From NCBI GenBank assembly GCA_009787405.1, contig WRGA01000109.1, forward strand, positions 1 to 44,178: a stretch of DNA of 44,178 nucleotides. Reading direction: 5' to 3'. Origin of the DNA: Candidatus Azobacteroides sp. Its GTDB lineage: Bacteria > Bacteroidota > Bacteroidia > Bacteroidales > WRGA01. The notes under the pieces were generated by a model, which had not been told where the DNA came from, made no database searches, and saw only the letters and a list, made by a program, of their open reading frames with translations. This document shows, in pieces, positions 7,534 through 15,816 of the stretch; within the stretch, counting starts at the first letter, position 1, and each line of letters starts with the position of its first letter. Position numbers and translations under genes: made by a program.

Positions 7534-7943
7534 TTTTCGGAAATCGCATCAAAAGGAAGCTTTATGTCTTTTCTGAATCCGGTGCCGGTAAAAGTCGCGA
7601 TCAACTCTCCTTTTTCGTTGGTTATATCGACCTGACAATTACATACTTTCGAATGAGAAAATACTTCTCTGGCTTCGGCAAAAAGCATTCCGGCTGTTTC
7701 GGACTTAAAAATATTGATGCTGCTTTGAATCGAAAGGGTAAGCTTTGCATGTGAATTGACGGCCACGGCAAATGCAAAATCCGCTAAAGTAAACAACGCT
7801 CCGCCCTGCACGACATTCCCGCCGTTCAAATGCATATCCTTCACCTGCATCGAAACTTTCGCATATCCGTTTCCGGCTTCAATCAATTCAATGCCTGCAT
7901 TTTTAGCGAAACGGTCGTTTTCAAAAAAAGTTTTTATATCCAC
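7530..7943 (-). CDS. PaaI-like hotdog-fold thioesterase
   Basis: 137 residues of single hotdog fold. YAKVSMQVKDMHLNGGNVVQGGALFTLADFAFA contains the central helix and the acidic residue (D in LADFAF) used by PaaI-type acyl-CoA thioesterases. Substrate cannot be read from sequence; relatives hydrolyse phenylacetyl-CoA or other acyl-CoAs. It starts with GTG at 7943, as no ATG precedes the conserved region (VDIKTFFENDRFAKNAGIEL). It is coupled to tilS by a short overlap. A palindromic heptamer repeat separates it from the gene upstream. Confidence 0.85.
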   Translation of the reverse strand: MDIKTFFENDRFAKNAGIELIEAGNGYAKVSMQVKDMHLNGGNVVQGGALFTLADFAFAVAVNSHAKLTLSIQSSINIFKSETAGMLFAEAREVFSHSKVCNCQVDITNEKGELIATFTGTGFRKDIKLPFDAISEK

Positions 7944-7950
7944 ACTTATT

Positions 7951-8029
7951 AAGTTAAGAATTAAGAGTTAAGAGTTAAGAGTTAAGAGTTAATTTATGAT
8001 TCTTAACTCTTAATTCTTAACTCTTAACT
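7951..8029. repeat. AGTTAAG heptamer array with mirror arm (family C)
   Basis: Five to six tandem copies of GTTAAGA-type heptamers (7951-7992) are followed by a short spacer and the reverse complement (about 8000-8028), so the whole folds into a long A+T-rich hairpin. It abuts the stop codon of the solute-binding gene and may act as a transcription terminator. Related arrays lie at 10862-10909, with a short piece at 6194-6210. Confidence 0.75.
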
Positions 8030-8882
8030 ATTTGATGTATTGTCGTTGAATTTTATCGATTTCGTTGTTTATCTTCAATTGTTCGATCCATGCATTCAAG
8101 CTGTCTAAAAGTTCGGGAGAATTTTTCCTGACGGCCCAGGCCTGCAACTGCGTGAAACTGATATCGGTCTCGATATCGATTTCGGGAAAACGGGATTTAT
8201 TTTTCTGTGCGATGGCTTCGTCGCATACGGCATAATCAATGTCTCCTTTTGCCACCATAATGATCAGTTGTTCGCTTTCGTATTTCTCCATTTCTTTCAC
8301 CTGTACGGTGTCGCCGATTTCCACCGACAAGTTGTGGATCCGCAACAAACTCGGAGAATTTTCAGGGATGTACAACGTTTTTCCGGCCAATCCCAACTGA
8401 TTGCGAATCGGTTGAATCCCGTTGTTGTATTTGGCGGTACGCTGCACCAGCACCTGTTTGTTCAACATAATCGGCTGCGTAAAATTCAACTCTTTCCGTA
8501 GTTCACTCGTAACCGGAATATTGCGGGCTATCACATCATAATCGCCTCTTATTAATCCGTCGATACTTTTTTTCAAATCCATTTCAGGATAAATCTCCAC
8601 TTGCAGCCCCATCTTTTTGCCGAACAGTTTCGCCAGATCATATTGAAACCCCGAAATGGTATCGCCTGAAACAAAATAGCCCATCGTATTATATTCCGTT
8701 ACGACACGTAAAACGCCGTCTTCCTTTATTTCGGTATAATCCCGATCGCCCGGATCTCCGATAACGGCATTTCCCACCTTATTATCCCTATTGCCGTATT
8801 CTTTCAATAATAAAATCAACAAAACGACAATAAGCAACAATGCCGCATAAATAGTAATCTGTTTGTAGGAATCTTTTTTCAT
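8028..8882 (-). CDS. membrane-anchored solute-binding-domain protein (SBP_bac_3)
   Basis: About 284 residues from the ATG at 8882. I prefer this start because MKKDSYKQ followed by a hydrophobic helix (ITIYAALLLIVVLLILLL) is a normal signal anchor; the frame is open further upstream but would add a second odd hydrophobic stretch. The rest is a family-3 periplasmic binding fold: LRVVTEYNTMGYFV, SGFQYDLAKLFGKKMGL, LIRGDYDVIARNIPVT and ELRKELNFTQPIM. This resembles the N-terminal half of MltF, but no lytic transglycosylase domain follows. No permease or ATPase gene is adjacent, so it may sense or bind an amino-acid-like ligand. It follows trpC by about 100 bp behind a weak hairpin. Confidence 0.8.
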   Translation of the reverse strand: MKKDSYKQITIYAALLLIVVLLILLLKEYGNRDNKVGNAVIGDPGDRDYTEIKEDGVLRVVTEYNTMGYFVSGDTISGFQYDLAKLFGKKMGLQVEIYPEMDLKKSIDGLIRGDYDVIARNIPVTSELRKELNFTQPIMLNKQVLVQRTAKYNNGIQPIRNQLGLAGKTLYIPENSPSLLRIHNLSVEIGDTVQVKEMEKYESEQLIIMVAKGDIDYAVCDEAIAQKNKSRFPEIDIETDISFTQLQAWAVRKNSPELLDSLNAWIEQLKINNEIDKIQRQYIK

Positions 8883-8950
8883 GCGTACATAATTTATTTT
8901 AAAACAAAACAAAAGTACGGAAAAAAGTAACAGATAAACAGTAAACGATA

Positions 8951-8972
8951 AAAAACTTGAGCGCAACTCAAA
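8951..8972 (-). terminator. weak terminator after trpC
   Basis: On the minus strand, TTGAG-TTGCG-CTCAA is followed by GTTTTTTATC. The stem is only 5-6 bp, so readthrough into the solute-binding gene is possible. Confidence 0.4.
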
Positions 8973-8984
8973 AGTATCCGGTGT

Positions 8985-9776
8985 TTAAAATAGATCCCGA
9001 TTTTTGCTTTGCCCGATAAATTCCTCCAGCGCTTTTCCCGGATCGTCTGTTTTCATAAAATTTTCTCCCATCAGGAATCCTTGAAAACCGGCTTGTTTTA
9101 ATTGAACGACCGTTTCGGGGCGGGAAATTCCGCTTTCAGAAATCCGGACAAACTCTTTCGGCAGTCGACCGGCCAAGCGGATCGAAGCCTCCAAATCCAC
9201 GGAAAATGTTTTGAGATTGCGATTGTTGATCCCTACGATGTCGACATATTCGTTGATATGATCCAATTCACTTTCATCGTGCAATTCCAGCAAAACCTCC
9301 AAATTCAGTTCCCCGGATTTCCGGGCCAAATTCAATGTCTGTCCGGGCGTCAATGCGGCTGCAATCAACAACACCGCATCTGCGCCGATGGCTTTTGCGA
9401 CATACAATTGGTATTCGTCGATCGTAAAATCTTTTCTCAACAACGGAACATCCGTTAATTCCCGTGCCTGTTTTAAATCGGAGATCGATCCCCCGAAAAA
9501 CTTCTCGTCCGTAAGTACCGAAATACCTGCGGCCCCGGCACGTGTATAACCGGGAATGATGTCCGATATTTTCGCATATTCGTTGATAAATCCTTTTGAC
9601 GGCGATTTTCGTTTAAATTCCGCGATAATCGGTACATCCGCTTTCAACAACGATTCTTTCAACGAACGTTTAGGATGATGAAACACCCGTGATTCAAGTT
9701 CTTCTAAACTGATCGCCTCCCGATAATGCCGCAATTCGATTCTTTTTTGTGCAATTATTTTATCTAAAATATCCAT
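8985..9776 (-). CDS. trpC: indole-3-glycerol phosphate synthase
   Basis: Closes the indole ring by converting carboxyphenylamino-deoxyribulose phosphate to indoleglycerol phosphate, the fifth chemical step of tryptophan synthesis. About 263 residues of TIM barrel. PIIAEFKRKSPSKGFI carries the catalytic lysines, followed by ISVLTDEKFFGGS, LLRKDFTIDEYQ, GADAVLLIAA, VGINNRNLKTF and ISESGI, all standard. I place the start at the ATG at 9776 (MDILDKIIAQK); an ATG two codons earlier is possible. It is the last trp gene here: trpF and trpA, which normally follow in Bacteroidales, are absent. Confidence 0.95.
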   Translation of the reverse strand: MDILDKIIAQKRIELRHYREAISLEELESRVFHHPKRSLKESLLKADVPIIAEFKRKSPSKGFINEYAKISDIIPGYTRAGAAGISVLTDEKFFGGSISDLKQARELTDVPLLRKDFTIDEYQLYVAKAIGADAVLLIAAALTPGQTLNLARKSGELNLEVLLELHDESELDHINEYVDIVGINNRNLKTFSVDLEASIRLAGRLPKEFVRISESGISRPETVVQLKQAGFQGFLMGENFMKTDDPGKALEEFIGQSKNRDLF

Positions 9777-9850
9777 GATCATGTAAAAAATAAACAGTAA
9801 AAAAATAAAGAAAACAACGTTTTTCGACGGGAATATTCGACCTCGCCGAT

Positions 9851-10846
9851 TTATTTGTTTATCGTTAAAAATTTTTCGAATACTTGTAATGCTTTACCGC
9901 TTTCGACGGAAACGGTTGCCTGATGAACGGCTTCGTCCAGAGGCAAATCCGGATTGATGGTTCGGATGGCAAAAGCAGCGTTTACGATCACCGTATTTTT
10001 TTGTTGAAGAGTCGCTTTGTCATGCAATACGTTGTCGAAAACAACGGCTGCGTCGGCCACCGAATTTCCGCCGAAAAGATCGGATTCGACATTCCGAATG
10101 AAGCCGATTTCTTCGGGGATGTAAATTTGCTCGCCCGAAGCGGTGATCACTTTAAATTCGCCGGTCAGCGAAATTTCATCATATCCGTCCAAACTGTGAA
10201 CCACCGAAAATCGACCGCCCAGATGTTGATACATATAATAATACAAACGACCCATTCCGAGATTGAAAACGCCCAACATGTTGATTCTCGGGCAAACGGG
10301 ATTCACCAACGGCCCGAGTACATTGAAAAATGTTCGCACCCCCAATTGTTTCCGGACTCCGGCCACCGTTTTCAATGCCGGATTAAAAAGCGGAGCGTGT
10401 AAATATGCCAAATGACATTCGTCCAACGATTTTTTAAGTTTTCCGATTTCGACGGTAAATTTCACCCCATGCGATTCCATGACATTGGATGCCCCGCTGA
10501 CGGAGGTCGCACCGTAGTTTCCGTGCTTCACGACGTTATACCCTGCGCCGGCCACGACAAAACAGCTTGCCGTGGAAATGTTGAAGGTATTTTTATTGTC
10601 GCCTCCCGTCCCGACAATATCAATCGGATCGTATTCCGACAAATCGACGGGAACGCGCATATCCAACAAGGCTTCGCGAAAACCGGTCAATTCTTCCAAC
10701 GTAATGCTCCTCATCAAATACACCGAAACGAACGCCGCAATCTGAGCATCATTATATTTCCCGACGGCCATGCCGGTCAAAATATCTTTGGCTTCATCCC
10801 GGTTCAAATACTGGTGATCGAATAATCTATATAGTATTTCTTTCAT
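9851..10846 (-). CDS. trpD: anthranilate phosphoribosyltransferase
   Basis: Transfers phosphoribose from PRPP to anthranilate. 331 residues, the usual length. The glycine-rich PRPP site VGTGGDNKNTFNIST lies near residue 80 and the anthranilate-binding KHGNYGATSVSGASNVMES near 110. Later come FNPALKTVAGVRKQLGVRTFFNVLGPLVNP and HSLDGYDEISL, all intact. It is a stand-alone enzyme, not fused to TrpG as in enterobacteria. The gap to trpG upstream (about 108 bp) contains a TTAAGAG heptamer array; trpC follows after about 75 bp. Confidence 0.96.
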   Translation of the reverse strand: MKEILYRLFDHQYLNRDEAKDILTGMAVGKYNDAQIAAFVSVYLMRSITLEELTGFREALLDMRVPVDLSEYDPIDIVGTGGDNKNTFNISTASCFVVAGAGYNVVKHGNYGATSVSGASNVMESHGVKFTVEIGKLKKSLDECHLAYLHAPLFNPALKTVAGVRKQLGVRTFFNVLGPLVNPVCPRINMLGVFNLGMGRLYYYMYQHLGGRFSVVHSLDGYDEISLTGEFKVITASGEQIYIPEEIGFIRNVESDLFGGNSVADAAVVFDNVLHDKATLQQKNTVIVNAAFAIRTINPDLPLDEAVHQATVSVESGKALQVFEKFLTINK

Positions 10847-10861
10847 GAAATTAAAGTTATG

Positions 10862-10909
10862 AATTAAAAGTTAAGAGTTAAGAGTTAAGAGTTAAGTATT
10901 AAGAGTTTA
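10862..10909. repeat. AGTTAAG heptamer array between trpG and trpD
   Basis: About four tandem copies of the AGTTAAG heptamer with variant ends (AATTAAA, TATTAAG). Same family as 7951-8029 but without the long mirror arm, so it need not form a terminator inside the operon. Confidence 0.65.
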
Positions 10910-10954
10910 ATAATTCTTTGCAATGGATAACAGCCCGGATGTCATGGTTGATTA

Positions 10955-11521
10955 TCAATGATTTAAAAAGTTATTGATGATTGTTTCTCCGAGAGGCGTC
11001 AAAACCGATTCGGGATGGAATTGCACGCCGTGAACATCGTATTGCCGATGTCGGAGCGCCATGATTTCACCGTCGTCTGATAATGCCGTCACCAGCAGTT
11101 CATCCGGAAAAGCCGTATTTTTCACGGCCCACGAATGGTAGCGGCCGACATTGATTTTCGACGGAAGTCCGTTGAAAATATAATCCGGTTCGATCAATTG
11201 AATCGAAGATGCAATTCCGTGATACACTTCATCCAAATTCACCAGCTGAGCGCCGAAACTTTCGGCAATCGCCTGATGCCCCAAACATACCCCCAAAATA
11301 CTCTTGGTCGGAGCATACCGTTTGATCAACGGCAACAACAATCCGGCTTCGGAAGGAATCCCCGGCCCCGGTGAAAGCACGATCTTATCATATTCGTTCA
11401 CTTGTTCCAATTCGATGCAATCATTCCGGAACACATCGACTTCAAATCCGTTTTTTCGAATGGCATATACCAAATTATAGGTAAACGAATCGTAATTATC
11501 AAAGACAAGTATCTTTTTCAT
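10955..11521 (-). CDS. trpG: anthranilate synthase glutaminase component
   Basis: Supplies ammonia from glutamine to TrpE. 188 residues of class I glutamine amidotransferase. LSPGPGIPSEAGLL forms the oxyanion region; the nucleophile is Cys79 in ILGVCLGHQAIAESFGAQL; the catalytic His-Glu pair is in GVQFHPESVLTP. A stand-alone TrpG of normal length, starting 17 bp after trpE, so the two subunits are presumably made together. Some relatives also serve p-aminobenzoate synthase. Confidence 0.96.
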   Translation of the reverse strand: MKKILVFDNYDSFTYNLVYAIRKNGFEVDVFRNDCIELEQVNEYDKIVLSPGPGIPSEAGLLLPLIKRYAPTKSILGVCLGHQAIAESFGAQLVNLDEVYHGIASSIQLIEPDYIFNGLPSKINVGRYHSWAVKNTAFPDELLVTALSDDGEIMALRHRQYDVHGVQFHPESVLTPLGETIINNFLNH

Positions 11522-11538
11522 CTCTATTTTTTTATTGC

Positions 11539-12942
11539 TTAATTTCTCAATTTTTCCGCCATTTCGACGGCTTTAGTCAAAGCGCCCAATTTATTGTTCA
11601 CTTCCTGTAATTCATTTTCGGAAACGGATTTAGATACAATTCCTGCACCGGCCTGATAATACAAAGTATTGTTTTTGCTTAAAAATGCACGAATGGTGAT
11701 GGCCTGATTGATTTCACCGTCAAATCCGATATAACCGATGCATCCGCCGTAAAAACCGCGACCGTGATGTTCTATCTCATCAATCAGTTGCATGGCCCGG
11801 ACTTTCGGCGCTCCCGACAAGGTGCCGGCGGGAAAGGTGTCGGCAAACAGCCGGATCGGATTGGTTCCCGGATGTATTTTCCCGCTCACAGAAGATACCA
11901 TGTGGATGACATGTGAATAAAAATGTATTTTTTTGTAAATATCCAAAGAAATATCCGAGGCATTACGGCTCAAATCGTTGCGTGCCAAATCGACCAACAT
12001 CACGTGTTCCGCATTTTCTTTCGGATCTTTCAATAATTCCTCGGCCAATTGCCGATCTTTTTCATCATCGCCGGTACGACGAAATGTACCGGCAATCGGA
12101 TCGATGTATACTTTCCCGCTTTTCGTTTTCAAATGCGTTTCGGGAGATGAACCGAAAATCCGGAACGAACCGAAATCGAAATAAAACAGATATGGCGACG
12201 GATTGATGGATCGCAACGCCCGGTATACTTTAAAATCATCTCCCGAAAAAGCCCGGCTGAACCGGCGGGAAAGTACAATCTGAAACGTATCGCCGCGTTT
12301 GCAATGCCGAACGCCCTGTTCCACCATTTGCCGGTAATGTTCGTCCGAAATCGGAGATTGCTCCTCCCCTTTCGCTTGAAAATCATACGAGGCAAAATTC
12401 TGATTATTCAATATTTCCTCCATATATTCGGGATTACCTGAAAATCCTTCGGGATTATTTTCCACAATGGTCAATTCATTTTTGAAATGATTGACGATTA
12501 TCACATATTGATACATAATATAATACATGTCGGGAATTTCCGAGCCGTCATTCACCGTTTTTTTCAAATCGACCGATTCGAAATATTTGACGGCATCATA
12601 CGAAGAATATCCGAAAAAGCCGTTGAAAGAATGCTTGTGTAAATCTTCCGAAATTTCAAACGTTTTGATAAACCGATAAAAACGGTCGGAAACATTATTT
12701 TCTTTAGACACATCCGACACCGTTTCTTTTCCGTCCGGATATTTTTCGGTAATCGTACTTTTTTGAACCAGAAACCGGGCAATCGGACGAACACCGATAA
12801 ACGAATAACTCGACTCGGCCCCATGATAATCGGAACTTTCGAGCAACACCGATTCGGGATACAAATCCCTTATTTTCAAATAAATGCCGACAGGCGTTTG
12901 CAAGTCCGCCAACATCGTTTTGGCTGTGGTTTTTATTTTCAT
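11539..12942 (-). CDS. trpE: anthranilate synthase component I
   Basis: Makes anthranilate from chorismate with TrpG, the first committed step to tryptophan. 467 residues. The N-terminal LLESSDYHGAESSYSFIG contains the segment that binds feedback tryptophan, so the enzyme is probably inhibited by its end product. The chorismate-binding domain shows DTFQIVLSRRFSRAF, PSPYLFYF, SSPETHL, PIAGTFRRTG, HVMLVDLARND and TFPAGTLSGAPKVRAM, all intact. It starts 15 bp after trpB ends. Confidence 0.96.
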   Translation of the reverse strand: MKIKTTAKTMLADLQTPVGIYLKIRDLYPESVLLESSDYHGAESSYSFIGVRPIARFLVQKSTITEKYPDGKETVSDVSKENNVSDRFYRFIKTFEISEDLHKHSFNGFFGYSSYDAVKYFESVDLKKTVNDGSEIPDMYYIMYQYVIIVNHFKNELTIVENNPEGFSGNPEYMEEILNNQNFASYDFQAKGEEQSPISDEHYRQMVEQGVRHCKRGDTFQIVLSRRFSRAFSGDDFKVYRALRSINPSPYLFYFDFGSFRIFGSSPETHLKTKSGKVYIDPIAGTFRRTGDDEKDRQLAEELLKDPKENAEHVMLVDLARNDLSRNASDISLDIYKKIHFYSHVIHMVSSVSGKIHPGTNPIRLFADTFPAGTLSGAPKVRAMQLIDEIEHHGRGFYGGCIGYIGFDGEINQAITIRAFLSKNNTLYYQAGAGIVSKSVSENELQEVNNKLGALTKAVEMAEKLRN

Positions 12943-12957
12943 TTTATTATTATTGAT

Positions 12958-14139
12958 TTAGATCCTTGAATATTCAACATACGTCGACATATCTTTGTCG
13001 CCGCGACCGGAAAGATTGACAACCACCAGATCGTCGGGGTTGAATGTTTTTCGTTTGAGGATTGCCAAGGCATGGGAGCTTTCCAACGCGGGAATGATTC
13101 CTTCCAAACCCGTCAATTCAAAAGCGGCATCCAACGCTTCGTCATCGGTAATCGCGTAAACAGTCGAACGCTTTTCCTTTGCCATATAAGCGTGAATCGG
13201 CCCGATTCCCGGATAATCCAATCCGGCCGATACCGAATACGGTTCTTCGATTTGTCCGTCTTCCGTTTGCATGATTAACGTCCGGCAACCGTGAATGATC
13301 CCTTCCCGTCCCAAATGAATAGTTGCAGCCGACATCCCGCTGTCCAATCCTTTTCCGGCAGCCTCGGCAACCAAAAAATGCACGTCGTTGTTATCCAAAT
13401 AAACATAAAAAGCGCCTGCCGCATTACTTCCGCCGCCGACGCAAGCCAACAGATAATCGGGATAATCACGACCTTCCTTTTCCGAAAGTTGCCGTTTTAT
13501 TTCCTTGCTGATCACCGACTGAAAACGGGCAACCATATCCGGATACGGATGCGGTCCGATGGTCGATCCGATCACATAAAACGTATTCGCGGGATTACAG
13601 CACCAGTCTCGAATGGCCTCATTCGTCGCATCCTTCAACGTCATGTTTCCGCTTGTCACGGGAATAACCTCTGCACCAAGCATTTTCATTTTCTGCACAT
13701 TCAAATACTGACGCTCGACATCCAGTTTCCCCATGTACACATGACATTCCATCCCGAACAAGGCACAAACCGTAGCCGTAGCCACGCCATGTTGTCCGGC
13801 TCCCGTTTCGGCGATGATGCGCGTTTTGCCCATTCTCCGCGCCAACAGTACCTGCCCGATCGAATTTGTAATTTTATGAGCGCCGGTATGATTCAAATCT
13901 TCCCGTTTCAAATAAATCTTCGCCCCGTATTTTTCGGATAGCCGTTTGGCATGATACAATGCCGTGGGCCTTCCGGCATAATCACGCAATAAACCGGTAA
14001 ATTCCCTTTGAAAGTCGGGAGTTTCCATAACGCTCAAATACTCGCTCCGAAGCCGTTCCACATTGCCATACAATATTTCGGGGATATACGCCCCGCCGAA
14101 TTTTCCGTAATAACCGTCTTTATCTACCTGAAAGTTCAT
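12958..14139 (-). CDS. trpB: tryptophan synthase beta chain
   Basis: Joins indole and serine to give tryptophan with PLP. 393 residues, the usual length of the main TrpB1 type. The PLP lysine is K89 in [13 protein letters not shown]. The N-terminus ([14 protein letters not shown]), [28 protein letters not shown], the phosphate loop [10 protein letters not shown] and the C-terminal [11 protein letters not shown] are intact. It is first of the trp genes, as in other Bacteroidetes. Its partner trpA is not in the window; without TrpA this enzyme could still use free indole. Confidence 0.96.
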   Translation of the reverse strand: MNFQVDKDGYYGKFGGAYIPEILYGNVERLRSEYLSVMETPDFQREFTGLLRDYAGRPTALYHAKRLSEKYGAKIYLKREDLNHTGAHKITNSIGQVLLARRMGKTRIIAETGAGQHGVATATVCALFGMECHVYMGKLDVERQYLNVQKMKMLGAEVIPVTSGNMTLKDATNEAIRDWCCNPANTFYVIGSTIGPHPYPDMVARFQSVISKEIKRQLSEKEGRDYPDYLLACVGGGSNAAGAFYVYLDNNDVHFLVAEAAGKGLDSGMSAATIHLGREGIIHGCRTLIMQTEDGQIEEPYSVSAGLDYPGIGPIHAYMAKEKRSTVYAITDDEALDAAFELTGLEGIIPALESSHALAILKRKTFNPDDLVVVNLSGRGDKDMSTYVEYSRI

Positions 14140-14147
14140 TTTGTTTA

Positions 14148-14759
14148 TTATTTTTTGTTATAAACCTCTATCATTAATAAAAAAACATCTTCGCCGATTT
14201 GCACTCTCGCTTTTCCATTTTCAAAAGGAGAAGCCTTATCGAAAATAGCAGGGAAAACTTCTTTCCCTGTATTACCTATATAACCCCATTTACCGCCTAA
14301 AACAGCTGTGTATTCTCCGTCAGGTTCAAATTCCCCGCCTACGTTAAATGCTGCAAATCCTCCACTAAATGAATCCACATGGAAAAAACGCGGAGAAATG
14401 ATTATATTTCCTTGCATATCGGCAAATCCGATATAGCCGGTGCTATCATTTACTATTCTAAACAATCCGTCTTCAATATAATCAGGAGCATTATCAAAAT
14501 TAAAAACGGTAAATAATTTTTTATTGTTTTTATCAATAGCTATTATTTTTCCTTTTTCTAATTCAACAGCGACTACAAAAGCAATTTTATTTGAAAAAGT
14601 ATCAGTGTATGCAAAAGAATATTCAAAAGGAATTCTTACGCTCCCCAAAGAATCAACATATCCAAACTTTCCGTTTTGCTCTTTAAGAAACCATGTCTGC
14701 GAAAAAAGCCAAAAAGGAATAAAAGAAAAAGCCAAACAAATAAAAACATGCTTTATCAT
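14148..14759 (-). CDS. secreted WG-repeat protein between the trp attenuator and trpB
   Basis: 203 residues. A signal peptide ([21 protein letters not shown]) is followed by WG/FG-type repeats: [39 protein letters not shown] and [23 protein letters not shown]. Such repeats build small beta structures in surface or periplasmic proteins of unknown role. It ends 8 bp before trpB and has no visible terminator after it, so trp transcripts started upstream must pass through it. It has no obvious link to tryptophan and may be an insertion into the operon. Confidence 0.8.
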   Translation of the reverse strand: MIKHVFICLAFSFIPFWLFSQTWFLKEQNGKFGYVDSLGSVRIPFEYSFAYTDTFSNKIAFVVAVELEKGKIIAIDKNNKKLFTVFNFDNAPDYIEDGLFRIVNDSTGYIGFADMQGNIIISPRFFHVDSFSGGFAAFNVGGEFEPDGEYTAVLGGKWGYIGNTGKEVFPAIFDKASPFENGKARVQIGEDVFLLMIEVYNKK

Positions 14760-14820
14760 AAAATTACTATTTTTATGTAACTATTTTTTGTTAAAGTACA
14801 TCATAGAATTTAATGTCTAT

Positions 14821-14926
14821 TATTTCAAACACAAAGATGCAAAGACACAAGTCGCAAAGAATTTAAACTTCGTGTCTTTCCGTCTTTGCGACTTGGCGTT
14901 TAAAATATAAACTAATTTTTTGTAAC
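14821..14926 (+). repeat. dispersed ~100-bp repeat, family A copy 2
   Basis: Runs from TTTCAAACACAAAGATGCAAAG to ACTTGGCGTTTAAAATATAAAC. It lies between the trp leader terminator and the WG-repeat gene, so it is transcribed as part of the trp leader mRNA. Confidence 0.75.
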
Positions 14927-14967
14927 ATACTTATTCTGTTATTCTATTTCAAAAACCGGGAAAACAA

Positions 14968-15000
14968 AAAAGGCCTGTTGTGAGTTACAACAGGCCTTTT
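14968..15000 (-). terminator. trp leader terminator (attenuator)
   Basis: Perfect 14-bp stem AAAAGGCCTGTTGT / ACAACAGGCCTTTT with a 5-nt loop, followed on the minus strand by T-rich sequence. It lies 44 nt past the stop codon of the trpL peptide. Its loop and 3' arm contain CTCACAA (minus strand, at 14978-14984), which can pair with TTGTGAG at the end of the trpL coding sequence (15051-15057), giving an alternative fold that breaks the terminator. Confidence 0.9.
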
Positions 15001-15043
15001 AAAAAAATCGAAAATATTTCATCGGGAAATACATAGCATAGGC

Positions 15044-15112
15044 TCAGCTTCTCACAAACCGATTAATTGTAAGACGCCACCACCAAAAAGTATATCCTGA
15101 TTGTTTGATCAT
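15044..15112 (-). CDS. trpL: trp operon leader peptide with three tandem Trp codons
   Basis: A 22-codon reading frame, MIKQSGYTFWWWRLTINRFV and RS, with TGG TGG TGG in the middle. It begins about 20 nt after a consensus promoter and is followed by a strong terminator upstream of trpB-E-G-D-C. This is the layout of ribosome-mediated attenuation: with too little charged tRNA(Trp), the ribosome stalls at the Trp codons and leaves the 3' end of the frame (TTGTGAG) free to pair with the terminator loop and arm; with enough, the ribosome covers that stretch and the terminator forms. The peptide itself probably has no other function. Confidence 0.9.
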   Translation of the reverse strand: MIKQSGYTFWWWRLTINRFVRS

Positions 15113-15131
15113 ATTTTTGTTATTGATGGTG

Positions 15132-15161
15132 CAAAGGTATAGATTTTTTGGAAAAAACAAA
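15132..15161 (-). promoter_or_regulatory. trp operon promoter
   Basis: Read on the minus strand: TTTG, 18 nt, then TACCTTTG, a full match to the Bacteroidetes -33 TTTG / -7 TAnnTTTG pattern. The expected start of transcription is a few bases before the trpL ATG region. Confidence 0.65.
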
Positions 15162-15226
15162 CAAAAAAGTTCTTTTTTACGGAAAAACAGTATAAAATGT
15201 AATATCTATCTCTGTATGAAAAATAA

Positions 15227-15244
15227 ATTCACTTTTTTGTGAAT
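15227..15244 (+). promoter_or_regulatory. operator-like inverted repeat before higA
   Basis: ATTCAC-TTTTTT-GTGAAT, a perfect 6+6 inverted repeat 26 bp before the HigA start. Antitoxins of this family bind such sites to repress their own gene, so autoregulation is likely. Confidence 0.6.
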
Positions 15245-15269
15245 ATAGAAAATAAGCGTTACCTTGGCT

Positions 15270-15614
15270 ATGATTACCATTTCGGGCGTTGACCTTAATA
15301 TGATTGCAAACAATCTCGAACCTTATCGTCCCATTCATCCGGGTGAAATATTGAAAGATGAAATAGAGTACCGCGGCATTTCTCAAAAAAGACTTGCAGC
15401 GGCAATGGAGATGCCATACACACAGCTAAACGAAATATTGAACGGCAAACGTCCGGTAAATACCGAATTTGCATTACTTATTGAAGCCGCGTTGGATTTA
15501 CCCGCCGAATCGTTGCTTAAAATGCAGGCGCGTTACAATATGATGGTTACCAAGCGTAACGCTAAATTTATTGATAAATTAAGCAAAATCCACAAAATAG
15601 CGGCAATGCTTTAG
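15270..15614 (+). CDS. higA: HigA-family antitoxin without an adjacent toxin
   Basis: 114 residues from the ATG at 15270. LEPYRPIHPGEILKDEIEYRG is the hallmark start of HigA-type addiction antitoxins, followed by an XRE helix-turn-helix: ISQKRLAAAMEMPYTQLNEILNGKRPVNTEFALLIEAAL. Normally HigA neutralises the mRNase HigB, encoded just upstream. Here the upstream 150 bp hold only promoter sequence and the divergent trp leader, and the downstream side is repeat sequence, so no HigB is visible. It may be an orphan regulator or guard against a toxin elsewhere. Confidence 0.85.
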   Translation: MITISGVDLNMIANNLEPYRPIHPGEILKDEIEYRGISQKRLAAAMEMPYTQLNEILNGKRPVNTEFALLIEAALDLPAESLLKMQARYNMMVTKRNAKFIDKLSKIHKIAAML

Positions 15615-15816
15615 AATCAATAAAAAGGCTTCACTTCCTGTCGCAGCGGACATGCTGTTCGTCTGCCTGCTTATTCAAAAAAAACTTGCAGTCCGGATTT
15701 TATAAAAATACCTTTTTTAAAAACAAATAAACAAAGAATGATTTTTATCGTAATGGAAACAGATTCTTTCTATCGGGCAACAATCCGTCTCCGCAAGTGA
15801 ATTAACATTCCGTCTA

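Noticed and set aside
7203-7754. 183-codon plus-strand frame across the tilS/thioesterase junction
   Set aside because: Antisense to two overlapping well-defined genes; no sign of coding beyond being open.
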